A stretch of DNA of 64,000 nt from Sphingomonas turrisvirgatae. GTDB taxonomy: Bacteria; Pseudomonadota; Alphaproteobacteria; Sphingomonadales; Sphingomonadaceae. Below are positions 1 to 5,542 of the stretch, one piece after another (the stretch's first letter is position 1; each line of letters begins with the position of its first letter). The stretch spans positions 1 to 64,000 of the forward strand of contig NZ_MDDS01000006.1 of the NCBI RefSeq assembly GCF_001721295.1, written 5' to 3'. A program made the translations under genes and the position numbers. Under the pieces are notes generated by a model. It was given only the letters and a program-made list of their open reading frames with translations, searched no databases and had not been told where the DNA came from.

Positions 1-2
1 CC

Positions 3-119
3 CCAACCCCACCCTCCCCCGTTTCAAATCAACGCCGGGTCGGACGGGTTCGGGATTTGTCCTGCTCCTGCCCTCCCAGCGTGGGGCGGGAATGTTGGAA
101 TGACGGAGCCGCGTCGTGA
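3..119 (+). CDS. 3' end of an unidentified gene (partial)
   Basis: One frame is open from the left edge to a TGA at 117-119 that overlaps the GTG of the methyltransferase (GTGA), the same coupling used by the following genes. The visible 38 residues begin PTPPSPVS, resembling the PSPV tails of two later genes in this operon. A second frame, ending in TGA at 101-103, is also open, so the choice is uncertain. No function can be given. Confidence 0.3.
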   Translation, partial: PTPPSPVSNQRRVGRVRDLSCSCPPSVGRECWNDGAAS

Positions 120-892
120 GCCGGGTCGAGGTCATTGGCAACGCAACGCTGTATCTGGGTGACTGCCTCGGCGTGATGCCGACCCTTGGCAAGGTCGCGG
201 CTGTCATCACGGACATCCCCTACGGCACCACCCGCTGCAGCTGGGATCAGATCATCCCATTCACGGAAATGTGGGACGCTATCGGCCGCGTGACCGAGCG
301 CGGGACGCCTGTCTTGCTGTTTGGTAGCGAGCCGTTTTCTTCTACGCTGCGAATGTCGAACCTGCGCCAGTTCAAATATGACTGGATCTGGAACAAGCCG
401 AAGGGCACCGGCTTCCTCAACGCGAAGAAGCAGCCGCTGCGCAAGCATGAGACGGTCAGCGTCTTTAGCGATGGCGCGACCCGCTACTATCCGCAGAAGA
501 CGACAGGACACGAGCGCAAGAAGACGTTTCGCGGCAGGCATCTGCAGACCGAGGTCTATGGGCAAATGGCGGGCGACTATCATTACGATAGTACCGAGCG
601 TTACCCTGGCACCGTTCTGACGTTCTCGTCGGACACACAAAACAGCAGTTTCCATCCGACGCAGAAGCCGGTGGACCTCATGGAATATCTTGTCCGCACA
701 TTCGCGCAGGAAGGCGAGGTCGTGCTCGATTTCACCATGGGATCTGGCACCACCGGCGTCGCCGCGCTTCGAGCTGGACGCCGGTTCATCGGCATCGAGC
801 GCGACCCAAAACACTTCGAAACCGCATGCATGCGTCTCAGGATTGAGACTGGCGAAGATTTCGGCCCGCTGTCGGTGGGAGCCGCAGCATGA
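116..892 (+). CDS. DNA methyltransferase (N4-C/N6-A type)
   Basis: A 258-residue phage DNA methyltransferase. The catalytic motif IV reads DIPYG (residues 33-37) in place of the common DPPY. The SAM-binding motif I lies near the C-terminus as DFTMGSGTTG (about 205-214), preceded by HPTQKPVDLMEYL, giving the beta-class order. It would add a methyl group to an exocyclic amino group of adenine or cytosine; target sequence unknown. The GTG start overlaps the upstream stop and the TGA overlaps the next ATG. No restriction partner is next to it, so it probably protects phage DNA or alters host regulation. Confidence 0.9.
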   Translation: MSRVEVIGNATLYLGDCLGVMPTLGKVAAVITDIPYGTTRCSWDQIIPFTEMWDAIGRVTERGTPVLLFGSEPFSSTLRMSNLRQFKYDWIWNKPKGTGFLNAKKQPLRKHETVSVFSDGATRYYPQKTTGHERKKTFRGRHLQTEVYGQMAGDYHYDSTERYPGTVLTFSSDTQNSSFHPTQKPVDLMEYLVRTFAQEGEVVLDFTMGSGTTGVAALRAGRRFIGIERDPKHFETACMRLRIETGEDFGPLSVGAAA

Positions 893-972
893 CGCACCAC
901 ATCGCTTTATCCCCCTCTCACCCCCTAAGTGCGGGTGGATATTCTCGGAATGAAATGGCGGGTGTGTCGTGA
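889..972 (+). CDS. 27-residue coupled ORF
   Basis: A tiny frame starting MTHHIALSPSH, with ATG overlapping the methyltransferase stop (ATGA) and TGA overlapping the next GTG (GTGA). Perfect coupling at both ends is the main argument that it is translated, because every neighbour is spaced the same way. Its middle contains a C-rich stretch like the repeats at the ends of other genes here. Function unknown; it may simply be a translated spacer. Confidence 0.4.
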   Translation: MTHHIALSPSHPLSAGGYSRNEMAGVS

Positions 973-1193
973 GCGGGCGACCAGAGCGCAAGTTGACGCT
1001 GTACCGCGATGACAGCACGTCGCAGGTCGTGCTCGACCGGGTGAAGACGTGGTTCTGGACCGCCGACAACACCGTCCTCGTGATCAGCCGCTACGACGCT
1101 GAGACAGGCGGCGAGCATCATTACATCCATTGGCCGCGCGAACGCTTCTGCTGGTTCCGCGACGAGCCGACACGGCAAGGTGCCCCCGAATGA
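969..1193 (+). CDS. Hypothetical phage protein, 74 aa
   Basis: A small soluble protein with a GTG start coupled to the preceding frame and an ATGA overlap into the next. It is rich in Trp, Arg and His in its C-terminal half (HHYIHWPRERFCWFRDE). No family is recognised and no membrane segment or signal is visible. It sits in the accessory block between the methyltransferase and the SLOG protein. Confidence 0.6.
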   Translation: MSGRPERKLTLYRDDSTSQVVLDRVKTWFWTADNTVLVISRYDAETGGEHHYIHWPRERFCWFRDEPTRQGAPE

Positions 1194-1489
1194 CCAATCA
1201 AGACTTGATAGTTGCCGCTCAGGATGCGCTGGACGCCAACTGGCGTGAGAACCCGCGTATGATGGCAACCGCCGCCGTCGAAGCGGTCCTACGTCACCTG
1301 CGCGTCGAATACGATGCTGGTCGCTTTGCAGACTGGTCAACGGAGAGCCTGGCCGCTCAGTGCCTCATGCAGGCGCGGGACAATCTCGACCCGGAATACT
1401 GCCAGTTCATGACGGCAATTGCGGATCGTCTCTCCCCCCGCTGCACCCCCAGAGGTGTCGGGAATGATTTGAGCGGGGTGGCGTTGTGA
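1190..1489 (+). CDS. Hypothetical phage protein, 99 aa
   Basis: Starts MTNQDLIVAAQDAL at the ATG overlapping the upstream stop. The protein looks mostly helical, with alternating acidic and hydrophobic residues, and has no recognised motif. A GTGA overlap joins it to the next gene. Upstream in-frame starts were not used because they would lie inside the previous coding sequence. Confidence 0.6.
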   Translation: MTNQDLIVAAQDALDANWRENPRMMATAAVEAVLRHLRVEYDAGRFADWSTESLAAQCLMQARDNLDPEYCQFMTAIADRLSPRCTPRGVGNDLSGVAL

Positions 1490-1824
1490 GCGGGGGCGCG
1501 AAGGTGCGGCTCAATGGCGAGCGCCAGCGCTACACCGTGCAGGCCCGCAACGAGCGCTTCGTCATCATGACCAAGCCGTTCAACGCCAAAAGGACATACC
1601 TCTACACGATCGCGGACCTTGATCGCGGCGTGCGGGGGCCGTGCAATAAGATTTTCGGCCTGCCCTGCGACGTGAACATGCCAGAGGGCGCAACCAAGGT
1701 GCTGCGTGAGCTTGAGGCTGGCGAAATGGAGGTTAGCTTCCGGCGCTGCGTGGATCTAACGCCGGCTGATCGCGAAGCCATCGAGGCATCCTCCCAGAAT
1801 GATCGTCGGGGGTGCGGGGTATGA
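1486..1824 (+). CDS. Hypothetical phage protein, 112 aa
   Basis: GTG start (MSGGAKVRLNGERQ) overlapping the previous stop. The composition is basic at the N-terminus, with a beta-rich middle (RYTVQARNERFVIMTKPFN) suggesting a small beta-barrel or nucleic-acid-binding fold; this is only an impression from composition. It ends with an ATGA overlap into a winged-helix gene. Confidence 0.6.
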   Translation: MSGGAKVRLNGERQRYTVQARNERFVIMTKPFNAKRTYLYTIADLDRGVRGPCNKIFGLPCDVNMPEGATKVLRELEAGEMEVSFRRCVDLTPADREAIEASSQNDRRGCGV

Positions 1825-2105
1825 GCCGCGAACGCATCATGGCCGTGATCGGCGAAGGCGGGCGCACGTTCCAGATCGCCAAGCGCGTCGGCATCTCGAC
1901 CACGAAGGCCCGCTACTATCTGCGGACGCTGGAGAATGCTGGCCGCGTCAGGCGCGATGACCGCTATTCGAGCGAGAACGATATCTACTGGCGACCTGTC
2001 CAGCCAACGCCGCCGTGGTTCAAGCCATTGATGGAGACGTTTGAGCGCGTCGGACACGCCAAAGCCCCCTCCCCTGTATCTCCTAATGGTGAGGTGCGGT
2101 CATGA
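1821..2105 (+). CDS. Winged-helix DNA-binding-like protein, 94 aa
   Basis: The segment from about residue 4 to 50 (ERIMAVIGEGGRTFQIAK followed by STTKARYYLRTLENAGRV) reads as a MarR/ArsR-like winged helix: helix, turn, recognition helix, then a basic wing. It may regulate accessory or phage genes; the target is unknown. ATG 1821 is preferred to ATG 1812 because it makes the ATGA coupling. The C-terminal tail APSPVSPNGEV is encoded by a C-rich repeat also found at 4331-4343. Confidence 0.65.
   Translation: MSRERIMAVIGEGGRTFQIAKRVGISTTKARYYLRTLENAGRVRRDDRYSSENDIYWRPVQPTPPWFKPLMETFERVGHAKAPSPVSPNGEVRS
2066..2078 (+). repeat. Copy A of the CCCCTCCCCTGTA direct repeat
   Basis: This 13-mer is identical to bases 4331-4343. 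Both copies are read in the same frame as PSPV near the end of, or inside, a small coding sequence. Confidence 0.7.
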
Positions 2106-2245
2106 TCGTATCTGATGCCGAGATCGACGCGCTCGTCGCCAAGGGCTGGAATTGGCACGCCGCCTATCGCCACCTGCAAACGATCGCGCACGCCAAAGCC
2201 ACCTCATCAGGGAATGTAACAGCTGAAGATCGGGAGAGGATGTGA
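2102..2245 (+). CDS. Hypothetical small protein, 47 aa
   Basis: ATGA overlap with the upstream gene and TGATG overlap with the downstream gene. The product begins MIVSDAEIDALVAKGWNWHA, a short helical peptide with two Trp residues. No family is recognised. It is supported only by coupling and an acceptable amino-acid composition. Confidence 0.5.
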   Translation: MIVSDAEIDALVAKGWNWHAAYRHLQTIAHAKATSSGNVTAEDRERM

Positions 2246-2679
2246 TGGCCGTTGAAGCAAGCGAGCTGCTGGCTTTGGCTGAGCGGTGTGAAATCGTCGC
2301 TGGAACGGATCGCGTGCTGGATGCGGAGATCGAGTGTGCAACCCGGTTTGAGCATCTGCGCCCTGCCCGCCCCGACGACTTCGACGGCAAGTACGGATAC
2401 ACGCCGGGCAACCTGAAGGTCGATACCGGCTTCCTGATGGCCTACAGCTACACTCGGTCGCTGGACGACGCGATGACGCTGGTCCCTGATGGCTGGCGGC
2501 GCATCATGGGCGATGATCCCGAGAACCCGCACCAGAGCATGGCAGGCCTGTTCAATGACCAGGGCGACGAAGTGACCGCCTACGCGCCGCAGTTATGCCG
2601 CGCGATTGCCGCCGCCGCCCTCCGCGCCCGAGCCTCCCTATCCCAGACAATCAAGGAAACGAGTGATCATGACCGGTGA
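2245..2679 (+). CDS. Conserved-type phage protein, 144 aa
   Basis: Contains YSYTRSLDDAMTLVPDGWRR (about 71-90), a motif common in small proteins of alphaproteobacterial phages and cut short or repeated in many of them. No catalytic function is known for that group. ATG 2245 (TGATG overlap) is chosen over the GTG three bases earlier. The C-terminal third is an Ala/Arg-rich helix. Confidence 0.65.
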   Translation: MAVEASELLALAERCEIVAGTDRVLDAEIECATRFEHLRPARPDDFDGKYGYTPGNLKVDTGFLMAYSYTRSLDDAMTLVPDGWRRIMGDDPENPHQSMAGLFNDQGDEVTAYAPQLCRAIAAAALRARASLSQTIKETSDHDR

Positions 2680-2890
2680 GCCTGAGATAGAAGCTGTGGT
2701 GCGGGGGCTGACGAAGGCGCAGGAACGCGCCGTTCGAACGCTCACCGTGCCGGATGGTGGCGGCAAATGGCCCGCACGACACGCGCTGGTAGACAAGGGA
2801 CTGCTGCACCCCTTCCCCCGGCACGCATTCACCGATCTGGCGCACGCTGTCCGCCAGCACCTCCTAAGACACCCCCAAGGGAAGGAATAG
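2669..2890 (+). CDS. Hypothetical phage protein, 73 aa
   Basis: Starts MTGEPEIEAVVRGLTKAQER inside the 3' end of the preceding gene (11-nt overlap), with a purine-rich AAGGAAACGAG upstream acting as ribosome site. The KAQERAVRTLTV segment followed by a Gly-rich turn and a short helix is reminiscent of small DNA-binding phage proteins, but no family is assigned. Confidence 0.55.
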   Translation: MTGEPEIEAVVRGLTKAQERAVRTLTVPDGGGKWPARHALVDKGLLHPFPRHAFTDLAHAVRQHLLRHPQGKE

Positions 2891-2894
2891 ACCC

Positions 2895-3254
2895 ATGTCA
2901 GTAGAGATCACGCAGGCGGATCGCGATGCGGCGGCGGCAATCACCGTCAGCCCAGAACTAGCCGAAGTTCTGCGCGGCGCGGGTATGGACGAGCACACCT
3001 ACGTCCAAGCCTTCGCCAAGCACCGCTCCACCTCTACCGAGGAAGTAGAACGGATCAAAGCCGCGCTCACACCTTTCGCGAATGAGGCGGCGGAATACGA
3101 CTATGGCGACGGCAGCGGCCCTGCGCTGGATGATGCGCCTGACGCGTCGAGCCTCAACGAGTTCAACGATCTGACCGTTGGCGACCTTCGCCGCGCTCGC
3201 GAAGCGCTCACCGCCGCCCACCCCAAGCCCGAGCCGGTGGAGACGCAGCCGTGA
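2895..3254 (+). CDS. Hypothetical phage protein, 119 aa
   Basis: ATG preceded by GGGAAGGAATAGACCC, a good ribosome site, and ends in a GTGA overlap with the next gene. The protein is acidic and helical with no Cys. The tail PKPEPVETQP is Pro-rich. No function is recognised. Confidence 0.6.
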   Translation: MSVEITQADRDAAAAITVSPELAEVLRGAGMDEHTYVQAFAKHRSTSTEEVERIKAALTPFANEAAEYDYGDGSGPALDDAPDASSLNEFNDLTVGDLRRAREALTAAHPKPEPVETQP

Positions 3255-3925
3255 CCGACGACCTTCCTCCTATCGCCCCCGGCGTCAATATCAAGCACGG
3301 AGAGCGCTTCCTTCGCGAAGACGATCTTGAGCCGGTATTGCGTGATCCGCTGGCGCTGGCGATGCTGGCCGCATGGATGAATGTTTCGGTTGATAAGCTG
3401 CCAGCCACGATGCGCGCTCATACCTGCGTTTCGACAATGACCGCATGGAAGCGCGTCGGGGAAGCCGCTGTGGCCTTTCTCCAAGAGACGCAGCCCGAAG
3501 CGTCCCGATCCCCTGACCCGTTTGACGACTGCCTCGGTATTCATGTGCAAGCCAACGCCGTCCGCTTTGCCACCGATACGCAGCCAGACCATTCTTCGGA
3601 CGTGCGAGATATGGTCGATGCGGGCGGGTTGGTTGCCGAACTCAGGCGCGAGTACGTGGCCGATGGTGAGGCGACACGTCGGAAGACCGAGCCGGAACTG
3701 ATCGCCGAGCGTCGGGACGCAGCAGAAGCCCTTAGCCAAGCACAAGCGAGGGAGAAGGCGTTGCGCGCCGGCCTAGAGGATGTTGTAAATCCTCTAGGCA
3801 AATTGCGGCGGGAGGCTGAGGCGGATGGCGCGCAGCTTTGCGGGTTGGCTTACTCGATCGCCAACGACCTCAACTTCGTCCAGCAGATCGCCCGCACCCC
3901 CCTTTCCCGCATGGGAGAGGGGTGA
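3251..3925 (+). CDS. Hypothetical phage protein with coiled-coil C-terminus, 224 aa
   Basis: GTG start overlapping the upstream stop. Residues about 135-180 are rich in Glu, Arg, Ala and Gln in a heptad-like pattern and probably form a coiled coil. The end PLSRMGEG is encoded by a C-rich/G-rich inverted repeat (3899-3922), suggesting that a repeat element has extended or replaced the original C-terminus. Function unknown. Confidence 0.6.
   Translation: MTDDLPPIAPGVNIKHGERFLREDDLEPVLRDPLALAMLAAWMNVSVDKLPATMRAHTCVSTMTAWKRVGEAAVAFLQETQPEASRSPDPFDDCLGIHVQANAVRFATDTQPDHSSDVRDMVDAGGLVAELRREYVADGEATRRKTEPELIAERRDAAEALSQAQAREKALRAGLEDVVNPLGKLRREAEADGAQLCGLAYSIANDLNFVQQIARTPLSRMGEG
3899..3922 (+). 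repeat. Inverted repeat at the 3' end of a gene
   Basis: CCCCTTTCCC and GGGAGAGGGG are separated by GCAT, with nine of ten positions pairing. It lies entirely inside the end of the coding sequence and just before its TGA. No T-run follows, so it is more likely a mobile palindrome or RNA-stabilising hairpin than a terminator. Confidence 0.6.
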
Positions 3926-4134
3926 TGGCAAAGCCGCCGCGCATCAGGTCGAGCTACGGCATCCTCGACGTCGAGCAGGGACGAAAGGCACTCGCCCGCT
4001 ATCTCCAGGCCAATGCTGGCTTGCCGGTCGTCATCCACGCCGTGCTGACTGATCCATACGGCGGCGACGATGGCACGTCGATCGAGTTCAATATGCAGGT
4101 CGTTAAGATCGAGCCGCAAGGGGAATCGGTATGA
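3925..4134 (+). CDS. Hypothetical phage protein, 69 aa
   Basis: TGATG overlap with the previous gene and ATGA overlap with the next. The N-terminus MAKPPRIRSSYGILD is basic and the rest beta-rich. Earlier in-frame starts lie within the preceding gene. No family recognised. Confidence 0.55.
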   Translation: MAKPPRIRSSYGILDVEQGRKALARYLQANAGLPVVIHAVLTDPYGGDDGTSIEFNMQVVKIEPQGESV

Positions 4135-4553
4135 GCGAGATTGCGCAGACCCACTCCAATAGAGACGCCCTGCTTGAACTGGCGCGCGAGACGTTGGCGA
4201 CTGTGATGGACGAAAGCCAAGGCAACAGCAGCGACGGTCGCCTGATCCGCGACGGCAACGAACACGCCGCGCTAATCGACGGAGACGATGTGATTACCGC
4301 CATGCTCAAGTTCGCCGCCCTCGCTTCCCGCCCCTCCCCTGTAGGGAGAGATGAGGTCGAGTCTGCGATTAAACTGGCCGAGGAATACGCGGAAATTCGC
4401 GATTGGAACGGCGCTTATCATGCAATGCGCTTAGCATGCTCTGCCGCCCTCAAGTCCCAGCCTTCCTCTACCGCGGGTGAGGTGTGCAGCTGCCCTTGCC
4501 ATAAGGGGACGGCGATTATGCATGTGCGACCATGCTGCGATGGTGTAGCCTAA
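4131..4553 (+). CDS. Hypothetical phage protein with Cys-rich end, 140 aa
   Basis: Helical and acidic for most of its length, then CSCPCHKGTAIMHVRPCC near the C-terminus, which could bind a metal. The segment SRPSPVGRDEVES is encoded by the second copy of the CCCCTCCCCTGTA repeat and its inverted partner, again placing the repeat within a reading frame. Function unknown. Confidence 0.55.
   Translation: MSEIAQTHSNRDALLELARETLATVMDESQGNSSDGRLIRDGNEHAALIDGDDVITAMLKFAALASRPSPVGRDEVESAIKLAEEYAEIRDWNGAYHAMRLACSAALKSQPSSTAGEVCSCPCHKGTAIMHVRPCCDGVA
4331..4348 (+). repeat. Copy B of the CCCCTCCCCTGTA repeat with hairpin
   Basis: Bases 4331-4343 repeat 2066-2078 exactly. Here CTCCC (4334-4338) also pairs with GGGAG (4344-4348). 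Confidence 0.65.
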
Positions 4554-4556
4554 GCC

Positions 4557-4697
4557 ATGCTCCGCGAATTTAGCGATAGGGTAGAAGCCCGCGCCCGCCG
4601 CGTCTCACCGGCTTGACAGTATCTTATTGGCGGGGTGCTGACACTGATCGTGCTTGGCAGCGCGATTGCCACAATAGCGGCGGTCATAGCGGAATAG
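4557..4697 (+). pseudogene. Small one-TM membrane protein gene with an in-frame TGA
   Basis: From ATG 4557 the frame reads MLREFSDRVEARARRVSPA, then TGA at 4614-4616, then continues in the same frame as QYLIGGVLTLIVLGSAIATI and on to TAG at 4695-4697. A charged N-terminus followed by a single hydrophobic helix is a normal small phage membrane protein of about 45 residues, so the TGA is probably a nonsense mutation of an Arg or Trp codon. Read-through or a separate GTG start at 4635 are alternatives. Confidence 0.5.
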
Positions 4698-4883
4698 GGT
4701 TGCTGCGGCGGGTGCTCGACCGGGCAGTCCCGATCCTTATCCCGCTTATCCCCGCGAACGGGCGACCGGCGAACCAGTCCTGAAGCCGCAGCGATATTGG
4801 CTATCCAACACCGAGCCGTTAGCCCGATCTTTCTACCCCACACCGGCTCGACAGCCAAGGGGTAAATGTGTTAGCCGGTGTGC

Positions 4884-5243
4884 ATGGCTGATCGGGATGG
4901 AATTCGGCTGCTCGTATTTGGCGGGCGCTACTATTCCGATCGCGCGCGGGTCTGGCGGATGCTTGACGGCATCCACGCAAAGCATGGCATCGCGGTGGTC
5001 ATCGAGGGGCGATGCCCATACGGCGGCGCTGACTTGCATGCGCAGGAATGGGCCGAAAACCGCGGCGTTCCAAACAAGGGCTTCCCGATGGTTGGCAGAG
5101 CCGGTCCCGCTCGCAACTCTCGAATGCTAGCCGAGGGCAAGCCGACGCACGCCCTAGGCTTTCCCGGGAATCGTGGCACGGCTGATATGGCAGCTAAGGC
5201 TATTGCGGCCCTTGGTGCCGAGCGGGTTCATCAGGTGCGGTGA
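4884..5243 (+). CDS. DUF2493/SLOG-family protein
   Basis: A 119-residue Rossmann-like protein of the DUF2493 (YspA) branch of the SLOG superfamily. Visible signatures are FGGRYYSD (12-19), YGGADLHAQEWAE (46-58), GRAGPARNSRML (71-82) and GFPGNRGTADM (92-102). SLOG proteins are thought to bind or process nucleotide-derived ligands; the partner here is unknown. ATG 4884 is preferred to the GTG six bases upstream. It is the last gene of the plus-strand block before the hairpin at 5297. About 185 nt before it (4698-4883) hold no convincing gene. Confidence 0.8.
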   Translation: MADRDGIRLLVFGGRYYSDRARVWRMLDGIHAKHGIAVVIEGRCPYGGADLHAQEWAENRGVPNKGFPMVGRAGPARNSRMLAEGKPTHALGFPGNRGTADMAAKAIAALGAERVHQVR

Positions 5244-5296
5244 AGCCCCACATTTTGTTGGATACACACCCACGGTTCCGGTTCATGAACAGAACA

Positions 5297-5335
5297 CCGG
5301 GACCGAATCGCACCGCCTCGCGCATTCGGTCCCGG
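5297..5335. terminator. Perfect 12-bp hairpin between convergent operons
   Basis: CCGGGACCGAAT (5297-5308) pairs perfectly with ATTCGGTCCCGG (5324-5335) around a 15-nt loop. It lies between the last plus-strand gene (ends 5243) and the end of the leftward late operon (5339). No T-run follows on either strand, so it may act as a bidirectional block or RNA-stabilising hairpin rather than a classic intrinsic terminator. A separate palindrome GTTCATGAAC lies at 5281-5290. Confidence 0.6.
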
Positions 5336-5338
5336 CAC

Positions 5339-5542
5339 CTACCCCCGCCTAGCCGCCTCAATCCTGACCCAGCCCCGTCGCTGGCACTTGCTGCACTTCA
5401 GCTTGTTCGCGAACTGGCTATAGCTTCGGCACTTCGGTAGCAGCGCATAGAGGTCAGAGGTCAGCACATAGGCACTATGCCCGCATGGCGTGTTGCAGGA
5501 CGGGGGCGTTAGGGTGTCACAGGAACGAACCCGTCTTAGCAA
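5339..5542 (-). CDS. Small zinc-finger-like phage protein, start uncertain
   Basis: The minus-strand frame ending in TAG at 5341-5339 encodes SCNTPCGHSAYVLTSDLYAL, a second Cys, and then LKCSKCQRRGWVRIEA. Two CxxC-like pairs suggest a zinc ribbon. No ATG is available: a TTG at 5542 overlaps the end of the tail spike gene by 26 nt and is used here, while a GTG nearer 5466 is possible. It is the last gene of the late operon. The composition is far more protein-like than the opposite-strand frame. Confidence 0.5.
   Translation of the reverse strand: MLRRVRSCDTLTPPSCNTPCGHSAYVLTSDLYALLPKCRSYSQFANKLKCSKCQRRGWVRIEAARRG

Noticed and set aside
4700-4783. TTG-started 27-codon frame after the broken membrane gene
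   Set aside because: No ribosome site and Pro/Arg-rich composition; treated as non-coding.
5240-5440. Plus-strand 66-codon frame after the SLOG gene
   Set aside because: It runs through the perfect hairpin and is antisense to the zinc-finger-like gene; composition is shadow-like.
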